Below, one piece after another: positions 27,444 through 36,270 of a stretch of DNA of 64,000 nt (its first letter is position 1; every line of letters starts with the position of its first letter). The position numbers and the translations under genes were made by a program. Source of the stretch: Pseudobacteriovorax sp. (GTDB lineage: Bacteria > Bdellovibrionota_B > Oligoflexia > Oligoflexales > Oligoflexaceae); assembly GCA_013215145.1 (NCBI GenBank), contig JABSRP010000022.1, positions 62,001 to 126,000 on the forward strand, written 5' to 3'. The notes beneath the pieces are model-generated. The model saw nothing but the letters and a program-made list of their open reading frames with translations, did no database searches and was not told the DNA's origin.

Positions 27444-28661
27444 GTGTCTTGGTTAACAAAGTACAAAGATATTACTAGTCAGACGAAGCGACTCATCTTG
27501 ATGGAGTTTTTTCTTCAGACTATCAATAGTTCGTATTTTTTGATTTTTAATTATTACTTAAATTCGCTTGAGCTGTCAGACGATTATATCGCACAGTTGA
27601 TCAGTTATCGATTTTTGATAACCATGTTTATTGCTCTCCCCGTTGGGTTTTATGTTCGCAATCGACCCATTGCCCCTCTATTTCGCCTAGCAGTCATTCT
27701 GTTACCTCTAGGGTCTTTTCTAACGTTGTATTTTGCAGAGTCACAAAACACCAGCTTATTGAAGGCTGCCGTGATGCTTATGGGAATGGGTGCAACCTTT
27801 GTTCAAGTTTTGATGATTCCGTTTATCATGAGGAACGAGCCTGTTGCATCCCGGATGGAAGCGATTGCGCTACACTTTACAACATGGAGTACGACCACAT
27901 TTTTACTTGGATGCGTTGCTTTCTTAGGTAAATCCATCTTAGGCGAAGCGATTCCTGAACTCCAGTACCTTACTGGCGTCACCATCATGGGAACGTTGGG
28001 AGCACTCATTGTCTTTTTTAAAATTCAAGAAGACATTCCTCAGGATCGCGAAGCCCCTATGGGCTTGAGACAGCGCTATGACTGGTTACCTATTGCAAAG
28101 GTATTGTTGCCTGCCATGATAATTGGGATCGGAGCAGGTCTTACAATCCCATTTATTAACCTGTTTTTTCTTCATGTATTTGCCATGCCCTATGAAAACT
28201 TTGCCATTATGGGTAGCGTCTCGACGATTTTTGTGACGGCTGGCTCTATGTATGGTCCCCGATTAAAGCAGCGACTTGGTACTCGCTACGCAATAGTTAG
28301 TTCTCAGGGTATTGCTATCGCGGCTCTTATCGGTATGGCTTTTACTTCATTTTTTTCAGAATTTTTGTTGGCTTATGTCCTAGCCTGCCTTTGTTATCTG
28401 ATTCGTCAGCCTTTAATGAATCTTGCTAACCCACTGATCTCTTCTTTTACCATGGAATACGTTGGCGAAAGAAATCGCGAGATGGCTAGTGCCTTACAGC
28501 AGTCTTTATGGGCAGGCTCCTGGTTTTTTTCGAGTCATATTTTTGCTATCCTCAGGGGTGATGGTCAGGCTTATAGTACGATTCTTCTGACAACTGCAGC
28601 GATTTATGCGTTAGGTGTTTTCTTATATGATAGACTTCTGAGGCAAACCGAAGCTGGTTGA
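27444..28661 (+). CDS. Major facilitator superfamily transporter
   Basis: About 405 residues with roughly 12 hydrophobic segments in two halves separated by a charged loop (KIQEDIPQDREAPMG near the middle). A short arginine turn follows helix 2 (YVRNRPIAP), where MFS proteins carry motif A. The start is uncertain: GTG 27444 has AGGA about 9 bp upstream and gives a short cytoplasmic N-terminus before the first helix; GTG 27378 and ATG 27501 are alternatives. Several tryptophans and phenylalanines but no substrate-specific motif are visible, so the substrate cannot be named. Confidence 0.8.
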   Translation: MSWLTKYKDITSQTKRLILMEFFLQTINSSYFLIFNYYLNSLELSDDYIAQLISYRFLITMFIALPVGFYVRNRPIAPLFRLAVILLPLGSFLTLYFAESQNTSLLKAAVMLMGMGATFVQVLMIPFIMRNEPVASRMEAIALHFTTWSTTTFLLGCVAFLGKSILGEAIPELQYLTGVTIMGTLGALIVFFKIQEDIPQDREAPMGLRQRYDWLPIAKVLLPAMIIGIGAGLTIPFINLFFLHVFAMPYENFAIMGSVSTIFVTAGSMYGPRLKQRLGTRYAIVSSQGIAIAALIGMAFTSFFSEFLLAYVLACLCYLIRQPLMNLANPLISSFTMEYVGERNREMASALQQSLWAGSWFFSSHIFAILRGDGQAYSTILLTTAAIYALGVFLYDRLLRQTEAG

Positions 28662-28693
28662 GTAAGATAAAGGCCTCGCAGTGTTCCTGTGAT

Positions 28694-29119
28694 TCATGAC
28701 CTCGCTGCGAGTTTACCTTGGATCAACATACCAAGGATCATGGCACCTACAAATAGGATCACCGAACTATCAAAGGTTGCTATTGATGCCACTGCTGGCC
28801 CCGGACAATAACCTCCTAATGCCCAACCTATGCCAAACAAAAAGGCTCCTAGTAGCAGTTTACGATCAATGGTTTTATTATCTGGGATTTGAAAGCTATC
28901 TGAGAAAAAAGGTGTTTTTCTTTTTGTGACTAAAGGGAAGCTGATGGCATGGACACCAATAGCTCCTATCATTACAAAGGCCAGAGAGGGATCCCAATTG
29001 CCAAATATATCTAGAAAAGCAATGACTTTTCCAGGTTGCGTCATTCCCGAAGTAGCAAGTCCGACGCTAAAAAGAAATCCTACAATGATGGTAATCAAAC
29101 CTTGTTTCATAGATCTCAT
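28694..29119 (-). CDS. YeeE/YedE-type sulfur transporter, second half (DUF6691-like)
   Basis: 141 residues with four hydrophobic segments and the motif GYCPGPAVASI containing a central Cys. In YeeE/TsuA transporters such conserved cysteines relay thiosulfate through the membrane. This half is usually encoded next to a first half with its own Cys motif, exactly as seen here: the two genes overlap by 4 bp (29116-29119). The pair is therefore probably one split transporter for thiosulfate or another sulfur compound. It converges with the MFS gene. Confidence 0.85.
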   Translation of the reverse strand: MRSMKQGLITIIVGFLFSVGLATSGMTQPGKVIAFLDIFGNWDPSLAFVMIGAIGVHAISFPLVTKRKTPFFSDSFQIPDNKTIDRKLLLGAFLFGIGWALGGYCPGPAVASIATFDSSVILFVGAMILGMLIQGKLAARS

Positions 29120-29535
29120 CCTTTAATCATGTTAAAGATAACGACGGTGAGAATTCCCGCTGATATGAACGTTACCGTGGCTAAAATCGAACGAAATGAG
29201 AATCGACTGATTCCACAAACTCCATGACCGCTTGTGCAGCCGCTTCCCAAACGAGTTCCGAAACCAACCAAGAGGCCAGCTACACCAATGATCGGAAGGG
29301 ATCGGTCAGACGTATTGATAAATAAGTCTTCCGAAATAAGGAAACTTACCACGCCACCTAGAATCAGTCCCAAAATGATGAGAGGGGCTTGCATACCGGC
29401 TTGAGCTCTCGAGGTAAGACTTGTATATAAGATTCCGCTTACCCCAAAGATTCGTCCATTAGCTGCTAGTAGAATCGTTGCAGCAATGCCAATCAGGCTT
29501 CCGCCTATAAGTGCTAGTATCCAGTCAGAGTGCAT
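29116..29535 (-). CDS. YeeE/YedE-type sulfur transporter, first half
   Basis: 139 residues, four hydrophobic segments, with the hallmark GSGCTSGHGVCGISRFS containing two cysteines. It matches the N-terminal repeat of YeeE/YedE (TsuA) proteins. It is upstream of, and translationally coupled to, the second half at 28694. Likely function is import of thiosulfate or related sulfane sulfur. No rhodanese or persulfide dioxygenase gene is in the immediate neighbourhood. Confidence 0.87.
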   Translation of the reverse strand: MHSDWILALIGGSLIGIAATILLAANGRIFGVSGILYTSLTSRAQAGMQAPLIILGLILGGVVSFLISEDLFINTSDRSLPIIGVAGLLVGFGTRLGSGCTSGHGVCGISRFSFRSILATVTFISAGILTVVIFNMIKG

Positions 29536-29628
29536 GCCTTAATCCCTCGCCATAATATCTGATGTTGCGTCCTGCAGAACCATGTTATAGGGGAACTTTT
29601 GAGCCTTGTCTATGAGGAGCTTTTGTTC

Positions 29629-30090
29629 ATGAAATGGTTAACTCTCATATGGATTTTACTTTCTGGAGCAGGAATGGCTAACGAAACAAAACATGTAGCA
29701 GAGATTTTAGATCGGTTACATAAATCTGCAGCTGATGCCGATGGTGAGACCTATTTTTCATTATTCGATGAAGACGGTGTCTTTATTGGGACTGATGCAA
29801 AAGAGACTTGGACGATAAAAGAGTTTCGCGCCTATGCTGAGCCTTTCTTTAAAAAAGGTCGAGGTTGGGTTTATACGCCGAAAAAGAGACATATCTATTT
29901 TTCGCCAGCGAAAACTGTGGCGTGGTTTGATGAAATTCTTGACAGCAAATCCTTTGGTGTCAGCCGCAGAACAGGGGTTCTTGTCAAAAAATCTCAAATC
30001 TGGAAAATCGCTCAGTATCACCTCACGATTCCCATTCCTAACGAACTTGTTAAACCCGTGACGGATCAAATTAAAAATCTTTCTAGATAA
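29629..30090 (+). CDS. SnoaL/NTF2-like secreted protein
   Basis: 153 residues starting at ATG 29629 with GAGGAG 9 bp upstream; an earlier start at 29599 would add a non-hydrophobic prefix. The signal peptide MKWLTLIWILLSGAGMA is followed by a SnoaL_3-type fold: a long first helix (HVAEILDRLHKSAADADGE), FSLFDEDGVFIGTDA, and the closing strands GVLVKKSQIWKIAQYHLT. Members with this pattern are often called ketosteroid-isomerase-like, but function varies. It probably acts in the periplasm. A GATCTCC/GGAGATC hairpin (30104-30123) follows the stop. Confidence 0.78.
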   Translation: MKWLTLIWILLSGAGMANETKHVAEILDRLHKSAADADGETYFSLFDEDGVFIGTDAKETWTIKEFRAYAEPFFKKGRGWVYTPKKRHIYFSPAKTVAWFDEILDSKSFGVSRRTGVLVKKSQIWKIAQYHLTIPIPNELVKPVTDQIKNLSR

Positions 30091-30286
30091 ATCAAAATCC
30101 TGAGATCTCCTAGGTGGGAGATCGTGGAAATTGAGGTGTTTTGCTAGCCTAAAGCCATGATTTTATAAACTGAGAGATGTGTGTAAGTTGCTAATAAGTA
30201 AGGTGAATTAGCCTGTCTTTAGGTTTTTAGATAGCTTTTACCCGAATAGGGAACTTTTACTCATGTTTTAATTTCTATAGTCCGAT

Positions 30287-30306
30287 CGCCTCCTTAATAG
30301 GAGACG
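30287..30306 (+). promoter_or_regulatory. Hairpin covering the ribosome-binding site of the 7TM-DISM kinase
   Basis: CGCCTCCT (30287-30294), loop TAAT, AGGAGACG (30299-30306): seven of eight pairs form. The SD itself (AGGAG, 30299-30303) is the 3' arm, six bases before the TTG start. Translation would require the hairpin to open. Confidence 0.5.
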
Positions 30307-30309
30307 AAT

Positions 30310-32982
30310 TTGAATTCTTACCGCTACATCTTATTTTTAGCAGCAATGCTCTTCTTCGCTGAGCCACTCGAGGCCCGAGACGTGAAAACGCAAGCGGTAA
30401 AGGGTGAGGTCACGGTAGACCCGCGGTCTCTTGATGACGGAGGCACGGTTCGACTGGAGGGGCAATGGCTCTTTTACGATCGTATCGTTGAGCCTCAGTC
30501 CATTGAAAAGCACCATACGACAACACGCGATATCAAGGTCCCTTGGGTTCGAGTCCCAGAATCGGGTGGTAGTCCAAACGGTCAGGGTACTTATCGTTTG
30601 GAATTTTATATGTCTGATTCCAGAAATCTTGGCATGATGATTCCAAGAGGTGATGCTAGTACGCGCGTCTATGTCAACGGCCAACTTAAATCTAAGACCG
30701 GAACCTTGGGGCAAACACGTGACGATCACAGGTCCGTCAGGAGAACCCAAAGTCTCTTTTTTCAATCATTTCCTGGCAAGAATACCGTAACGATTCAGAT
30801 GGTGAACTTTCATGGAGATCTCGGCGGTTTTCGTTCTGCTCCGCGCCTTGGAACGACTGAAACCATAGTTAAGCTTGAATCTGAAGGCATCCTAAAAGAT
30901 GGCGTCGTCTTAGGGGCGATCATCATCATGGGCCTTTATCATTTCTTCCTCTGGTATCTACGACCAAGCCGGCGATCTCCGCTTTATTATGGTGCCTTTT
31001 GTTTGGTCCTCGGGATGCGGTCGTTGCAAACCGGACCTGGTGACATCATGCGCTACATTTGGAAAGATGCGCCTCTAGAATTAAGTATGACCTTGACCTT
31101 TATTGGCTTCTCTTGGGGGCTCATGTTCTGCACCCTATTGGTTTCTAATCTTTACGAAAAGTACTTTCCTAAATGGGTCAAATATGTTGGTGTCGCTCAG
31201 GGCCTGATTTGGGGTCCTATGATCATTTTCACCCCTTATCAGTTTTACGCGATCTTTGATCCATGGGTCCAGTATTTTACCCTTATATTCGGAGTGGCCG
31301 TCATCTATACTATATTTCGGTCACTGATTAATCGCCAGAAAGACTCGGGATTATTCCTCGCGGGTTTCGTTGTGTTTTTTGCAACGGCTATTAATGACAT
31401 TTTACTATCTTTAGGTCATATAGAGGGTGTGAGCCTAACCCATGGTGGTCTTTTTGTTTTCCTTCTTTTTCAATCTCTTATCCTTTCCTTCCGATTCAAC
31501 CGTGATCACGACAGAGCGGAGGAGGCTGAAGCCAACCTTGCCACACTTAATGCTGACCTAGAGCAGACGGTCCATCAACGGACGACCCAAATTAAATCCA
31601 TTATCGAAAATGTTCAGTCTGCATTTTTACTGGTTGATGAGACTGGACGGGTGGAGGATGGATTTACCAAATCCTGCTACACCATGGTTGGACAACAGAT
31701 AGCGCCAGGCGTGCCTCTAACAAAAGCCTTAAGGCTCAACGATAGGCAGTCGGCTCAAATGGAACTTGCCATCGATCAAGTATTTCACTCAGTGATGCCA
31801 ATCACTGCAGCTATAGCTCAGATTCCTGGACGCGTTGATATTGGGCAACGACGGGTGAAGGTGGAGGCTAAGGTCATATACTCTAGTGATGAAGTATCCA
31901 AAAAGTGCCTATTGTTCACCTTAACTGACGTGACAAATTTGGAAAACGCAGAAAGAGACGTCCAAGCCAAAAACAAAATTCTAAATATTCTCTATCATAA
32001 GGATGGTTTCCAGGCCTTCCTTACGGACTTTTCGAGGCAATACAAAGAATCCATGCTGGCGTTGGAGAGCAATAAACAACTTGAATTGCGCATGATCTTA
32101 CACACTATCAAAGGAAACGCAGCATCCTATGGTCTAGATGAATTGGTCCAGTATATTGAGACCTGTGAGGATGCAAAATCGATTTCTATCGTTCAACTAC
32201 GAGGAGTTTGGCGCATACTAGAAGAGTTTTTGAAGGATCATGATATTCTATTTGGTTTTAGTTTGGAAGATGCGGAACTCACATCTGTTGCCGTACAAAA
32301 ATCAAAGTTGATGGATGTCCAAGAGGCCATTCATCTTGGGGATTTATCCATAGCGTACGAACGCATGTCGGAGTTAATGGATTCTGTGTCGAAAAAGAAG
32401 ATCGCCAATTACCTGCCCAATTTTAATGAGTATCTGAAGCAGGTTTCTAAAACGGAAGATAAGGTGATTCAACTTAAGGTTTCCGGTGATGACCAGTTCA
32501 TTGATGAGTCCTATGCTGAAGTTTTGTCGACGTTAATTCACGTTATCAGAAACTCTGTGGATCATGGTATCGAAAAGACCTCTGATCGAGGGGGTAAACC
32601 TGAGTCGGGGACCATATCCTTAGACTTCCGTTTTGCAACGGATCGTCTATATATTGAGGTGGCGGATGATGGAAAGGGGTTGGACCTTGGTAAAATTAAA
32701 TCAAAAGCCTTGCGTTCAGGAGTTATCAAAGAAGCTGATGCGTCTGTGATGTCCATTGAAGATATTCAAGCGCTAATTTTTCATGCTGGGCTTTCTAGTC
32801 GAGATGGGGTCGCCTCACTTTCAGGGCGTGGTATGGGAATGGCTGCAGTCAAGCAGGCTGTCGAAGATTTGAACGGGTCTATCCAGATTTCAAGTCAGAA
32901 AGGCTATGGCACGACCATTACCCTAAGCCTTCCTTTCTTGGAGCGTTATCAACCAACCCACAGCCGAAGCGTTATGACTTAG
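30310..32982 (+). CDS. Membrane sensor kinase: 7TM-DISM sensor, PAS-like, Hpt, CheA-type HATPase
   Basis: 890 residues from TTG 30310 (SD AGGAG 6 bp upstream). A signal peptide (to LEARD) is followed by a jelly-roll ligand-binding domain like the extracellular part of 7TMR-DISM receptors (LEGQWLFYDR, GTYRLEFYM). A seven-helix 7TMR-DISM membrane module spans about 195-395, then a coiled coil (AEEAEANLATLNADLEQ) and a PAS-like segment (about 435-555). The Hpt H-box is LHTIKGNA with phosphoacceptor His598, followed by a CheA-type ATPase: N748 in the N-box, D786-D-G in G1, GRGMGM from about G839 in G2. As in the 4592 protein, there is no HisKA, CheW or receiver domain. The ligand is probably a small sugar-like or other periplasmic molecule. 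Confidence 0.88.
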   Translation: MNSYRYILFLAAMLFFAEPLEARDVKTQAVKGEVTVDPRSLDDGGTVRLEGQWLFYDRIVEPQSIEKHHTTTRDIKVPWVRVPESGGSPNGQGTYRLEFYMSDSRNLGMMIPRGDASTRVYVNGQLKSKTGTLGQTRDDHRSVRRTQSLFFQSFPGKNTVTIQMVNFHGDLGGFRSAPRLGTTETIVKLESEGILKDGVVLGAIIIMGLYHFFLWYLRPSRRSPLYYGAFCLVLGMRSLQTGPGDIMRYIWKDAPLELSMTLTFIGFSWGLMFCTLLVSNLYEKYFPKWVKYVGVAQGLIWGPMIIFTPYQFYAIFDPWVQYFTLIFGVAVIYTIFRSLINRQKDSGLFLAGFVVFFATAINDILLSLGHIEGVSLTHGGLFVFLLFQSLILSFRFNRDHDRAEEAEANLATLNADLEQTVHQRTTQIKSIIENVQSAFLLVDETGRVEDGFTKSCYTMVGQQIAPGVPLTKALRLNDRQSAQMELAIDQVFHSVMPITAAIAQIPGRVDIGQRRVKVEAKVIYSSDEVSKKCLLFTLTDVTNLENAERDVQAKNKILNILYHKDGFQAFLTDFSRQYKESMLALESNKQLELRMILHTIKGNAASYGLDELVQYIETCEDAKSISIVQLRGVWRILEEFLKDHDILFGFSLEDAELTSVAVQKSKLMDVQEAIHLGDLSIAYERMSELMDSVSKKKIANYLPNFNEYLKQVSKTEDKVIQLKVSGDDQFIDESYAEVLSTLIHVIRNSVDHGIEKTSDRGGKPESGTISLDFRFATDRLYIEVADDGKGLDLGKIKSKALRSGVIKEADASVMSIEDIQALIFHAGLSSRDGVASLSGRGMGMAAVKQAVEDLNGSIQISSQKGYGTTITLSLPFLERYQPTHSRSVMT

Positions 32983-33186
32983 CTGCAGGGCTGCTCAACA
33001 GAATAAGACGTCCGAAAATCAGTTTTATTGCGAAAATATCTCATATTTTTTCTCCTTTTTTATTTAAATAGTTATAAACATATGAATATATTGATTTAAA
33101 AATTATTTACGTGTATTTTTCTAGAAAATAGTCGCAAATAATTCGTTGTATATGTATAGTTAGGCAGCTGTGAACAAGGAGTCATT

Positions 33187-33951
33187 ATGCAGCCATACAG
33201 TAAATACAGAGTTTTAGACGCACTGGTTAAGGCGCGTAAAGAGGCTGGTTTTACTCAGCAAGGGGTAGAAGCAACCTTAGAGTGGAGGAAGGGGACTGTT
33301 CACGATTTGGAAAGTGGTCGTCTTGCTTTGAGTGTTGAAAGTTGCTGGCGTCTGTTGGATTTGTTTGGCAAGGATTGGTCTATTTTTGATGTTTCAGAGA
33401 CACCGTTACAGCCCACGGTTCTGAGTCCTAGCATCACTCCACTGGCAGAAATAGGTATGCTGTCAAGTAAAGCAAATGACGCCATCGCCAACATGAAGTC
33501 AGATCCTCTCATCATCACTGAGATTGGCACCTCGGCTGATGATGAAAGACCTATGCTGGTCAGGCTTATGGAAAAAATGACAACAGTGCAGGCCCGTGAT
33601 TTTTTTTTGGAATTGGGGCGTTATGTGAATGCAACGATTACAGCCGACTCTAAAATATCCCAAGTAGAGCGTAATTTTGCTGAAGTTTTGATTCAAAACT
33701 CCCAGCTTTCTCTATCTGAAAGGGAAAAAAACAGCCTACGACGTTGTCTGGGTAAAACATACTTAGGTGGAAGTATAGAGAAAAAGTTCCCGAGGAATTC
33801 ACTTAAGTATTTTCTGATTTGGGTCCTATTTTTGGTGGCTATCTGTGATGACGAATTAAACCATCACGAAATTTCTTATATCGAGCATGTGGCAGCCCAT
33901 ATCGGACTTCCTCATGAGCAGTTAATGACAATAAAACGCCAAGTGGTATGA
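33187..33951 (+). CDS. XRE-type HTH protein with TerB-like C-terminal domain
   Basis: 254 residues; ATG 33187 has AAGGAG upstream. Residues about 8-65 form a Cro/CI-type helix-turn-helix (ARKEAGFTQQGVEATLEWRK, then SCWRLLDLF). After a variable linker, residues about 150-254 look like a TerB-type all-helical domain (SEREKNSLRRCLGKTYLGG ... FLVAICDDELNHHEISYIEHVAAHIGL), with the acidic DDELNHHE turn where TerB binds metal. XRE and TerB fused together is uncommon. It is followed 22 bp later by nfeD and two stomatin genes, so it is probably the regulator or stress sensor of this envelope operon. Confidence 0.75.
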   Translation: MQPYSKYRVLDALVKARKEAGFTQQGVEATLEWRKGTVHDLESGRLALSVESCWRLLDLFGKDWSIFDVSETPLQPTVLSPSITPLAEIGMLSSKANDAIANMKSDPLIITEIGTSADDERPMLVRLMEKMTTVQARDFFLELGRYVNATITADSKISQVERNFAEVLIQNSQLSLSEREKNSLRRCLGKTYLGGSIEKKFPRNSLKYFLIWVLFLVAICDDELNHHEISYIEHVAAHIGLPHEQLMTIKRQVV

Positions 33952-33973
33952 ATCAACGAACTGGGGAGAGGAT

Positions 33974-34411
33974 ATGAATTTTTGGCTATACCTTGCCATA
34001 ATATTGATTTTAGCTGAGTTTTTGGTTCCCGGCGCAGTCCTGATTTTTATCGGTTTGGCAGCGGGAATTGTCGGAGTACTGGTTTACCTAGGTTGGATTG
34101 ATGGACTCATCGCTAGTGCCACGACATTTTTTATGATTTCATTGGTCTTTGTTTTGGGGTTGCGCTCTGTGGCCCTGAAGTTTTTACCCGGCGATACCTC
34201 AGTGGATAACGTGAGCTTAGATGATGAACCTATTGGCGCCATCGTTGAGGTGATTTCTGAAATTTCGGCTAGTGTCCCTGGACGCATCTCTTACCGTGGT
34301 ACGGGGTGGCCAGCAAAAAGTTCTTCAAGTCATGAGAAAGGCGACAAGGTGATTATCAAGGGTAAATCTGACGAGTATTGGCTAGTAACATCCATCGAGG
34401 AGGGAATTTAA
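33974..34411 (+). CDS. NfeD-family membrane protein (short form)
   Basis: 145 residues: two or three membrane helices in the first 75 residues (ALIFIGLAAGIVGVLVYL is one) and then a small OB-fold domain (PIGAIVEVISE, RISYRGTGWPAKS, GDKVIIKGKSDEYW). This is the short NfeD1b type without the N-terminal serine protease. NfeD proteins partner with SPFH proteins, and here the next gene, one base after its stop, is an SPFH gene. SD GGAGGG for that gene lies inside this one. Confidence 0.9.
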   Translation: MNFWLYLAIILILAEFLVPGAVLIFIGLAAGIVGVLVYLGWIDGLIASATTFFMISLVFVLGLRSVALKFLPGDTSVDNVSLDDEPIGAIVEVISEISASVPGRISYRGTGWPAKSSSSHEKGDKVIIKGKSDEYWLVTSIEEGI

Positions 34412-34412
34412 G

Positions 34413-35330
34413 ATGATAACTATTTTAACCTGTATAACTATTCTATTTTTTATCTTTGCTTATTTGACATTTATTATTGTACCGATGCGCGAGGCCATCG
34501 TCATCGAGAGGTTAGGCAAGTTTCTTAAAGTCGGTAAGTCTGGACTTCATGTGCTGATTCCGGTTTTTGATCAGGTTGCCTATCGTCATGAAACGAGGGA
34601 GCAGGTCTTGGATATTCCCCCCCAGAGTTGTATTACGAAAGATAATATTCAAATTGAAGTGGATGGAATTCTATATCTTCAGGTGACGGACCCTAGGCTA
34701 GCGAGTTATGGTATTGAAGATTATCGCATCGCGGCTATCAATTTGGCCCAAACAACCATGCGATCTGAAATTGGTCGGCTCTCATTGGGGCAGACGTTTT
34801 CTGAAAGAGAAAAGCTTAACGACAAGATTGTACAAGAAATCGATCAAGCTTCCAATCATTGGGGGATCAAGGTGCTGCGCTATGAAGTGATGAATATCAA
34901 CCCCTCGCGCCATGTCGTCAACACATTGGAAAAGCAAATGGAAGCAGAGCGCGAAAAACGAGCTGAAATCCTTCTTGCTCGCGCGGAAAAAGAATCCACA
35001 ATCAATTTGTCCGAGGGCGAGCGACAATTTGCGATCAATTTATCCGAAGGCGAAAAGCAAAAACGGATCAATGAAGCCGAGGGTAAAGCGAAACAGATCA
35101 GTCTAATAGCAGAAGCTACAGCCGAAGGGATGGCGATGGTAGCTAACGCTATGCAACTACCTGGAGGGAAGCAAGCGGCTAATCTACGGCTTGTGGAACA
35201 GTACATTGATCAGCTTGGCGATATTTATCAGGAATCAGACATATCTCTTTTGCCGAAGGAAATGGCTCAGGTAAAAGGCATTTTTGAAGGTGTGGATCAG
35301 GTCAGCTCGAGCTTACAAGGGAGAAAGTAA
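34413..35330 (+). CDS. SPFH/stomatin-family membrane protein, first paralogue (QmcA-like)
   Basis: 305 residues: an N-terminal membrane hairpin, an SPFH domain (REAIVIERLGKFLKVGKSGL through ASNHWGIKVLRYEVMNI), then a charged coiled coil with repeated LSEGE units (INLSEGERQ, INLSEGEKQ, INEAEGKA) and a C-terminal hydrophobic patch. These proteins assemble large ring-like cages that partition membrane proteins and proteases such as FtsH. It is closely followed by a second paralogue whose ATG is two bases after its stop. Confidence 0.93.
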   Translation: MITILTCITILFFIFAYLTFIIVPMREAIVIERLGKFLKVGKSGLHVLIPVFDQVAYRHETREQVLDIPPQSCITKDNIQIEVDGILYLQVTDPRLASYGIEDYRIAAINLAQTTMRSEIGRLSLGQTFSEREKLNDKIVQEIDQASNHWGIKVLRYEVMNINPSRHVVNTLEKQMEAEREKRAEILLARAEKESTINLSEGERQFAINLSEGEKQKRINEAEGKAKQISLIAEATAEGMAMVANAMQLPGGKQAANLRLVEQYIDQLGDIYQESDISLLPKEMAQVKGIFEGVDQVSSSLQGRK

Positions 35331-35331
35331 T

Positions 35332-36258
35332 ATGGAAATGATGTCAGTTTTGAATTTAATCTTTTGGGGCGCACTATTCGCCATTCTGATTTTTAAACTC
35401 TTTACCTCGATCAAACTAGTGCCGACTAAGTCTGCTTTTATGGTAGAGAGGTTAGGGAGATATAAGAAAACTCTAGGTCCAGGGTTTCATGCCTTGATTC
35501 CGTTTATCGATAAAGTTCCTTACAAGGTTGACTTAAAAGAGGAAGCTATAGAGGTGCCGCCTCAAGACTGTTTCTCTAAGGATGAGGTCCACGTAACAGT
35601 AGATGGTGTGATTTATCTTTCCGTAGTGGAGCCGAGTAAAGCCTGTTATGGCGTCACCGATTATCGGTACGCTGCGGTTCAATTAGCTCAAACCACTACC
35701 AGGGCGATTATCGGAACGTTAGACTTGGACCGAACCTTTGAGGAACGAACTACTATTTCTGCTCACGTCGTCAATGTATTGGAAAAAGCTGGGCATAGTT
35801 GGGGTATCAGAGTCCATCGTTATGAGATTAAAAATTTAAGACCGCCCGAGTCCGTTCGTGTTTCCATGGAAAAGCAGGTCACTGCCGAGAGAGATCGTCG
35901 GGCTATCCTTGCGAAGAGTGAAGGGGATAAGCAAGCCAAGATCAATCTATCTGAAGGGCAGCGCTCCGAATTGATAAACCTATCAGAGGGTGAAAAACAA
36001 AAAAAGATCAATGAGGCCGAAGGGCGAGCCGCAGAGATCTTAACGATTTCAAAAGCAACAGCGGATTCTATTGCTAAGATTGCAGAGGTCATTAGTACTG
36101 ATGGAGGCGGGGACGCTTTAAAGCTACAACTTGGGGAACGCTATATTTCGAAGATGCAGAATTTGGCGAAGAAAGATACCAGAGTGATAGTCCCAAGTGA
36201 TGTTTCGGACTTCCAACATTGGCTGGGCCAGCTTGATCTTAATCCGACGACGAAGTAA
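35332..36258 (+). CDS. SPFH/stomatin-family membrane protein, second paralogue
   Basis: 308 residues from ATG 35332 (GGAG upstream). It has the same order as its neighbour: an N-terminal helix, the SPFH domain (SAFMVERLGRYKKTLGPGFH to HSWGIRVHRYEIKNL) and a coiled coil with LSEGQRSELINLSEGEKQ. The divergence between the two suggests an old duplication, and they may form mixed rings. The operon order XRE-TerB, NfeD, SPFH, SPFH suggests a regulated membrane-microdomain or quality-control unit. A CGGCC/GGCCG hairpin (36264-36278) sits at the convergent junction with the next gene. Confidence 0.92.
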   Translation: MEMMSVLNLIFWGALFAILIFKLFTSIKLVPTKSAFMVERLGRYKKTLGPGFHALIPFIDKVPYKVDLKEEAIEVPPQDCFSKDEVHVTVDGVIYLSVVEPSKACYGVTDYRYAAVQLAQTTTRAIIGTLDLDRTFEERTTISAHVVNVLEKAGHSWGIRVHRYEIKNLRPPESVRVSMEKQVTAERDRRAILAKSEGDKQAKINLSEGQRSELINLSEGEKQKKINEAEGRAAEILTISKATADSIAKIAEVISTDGGGDALKLQLGERYISKMQNLAKKDTRVIVPSDVSDFQHWLGQLDLNPTTK

Positions 36259-36270
36259 AACGACGGCCCT

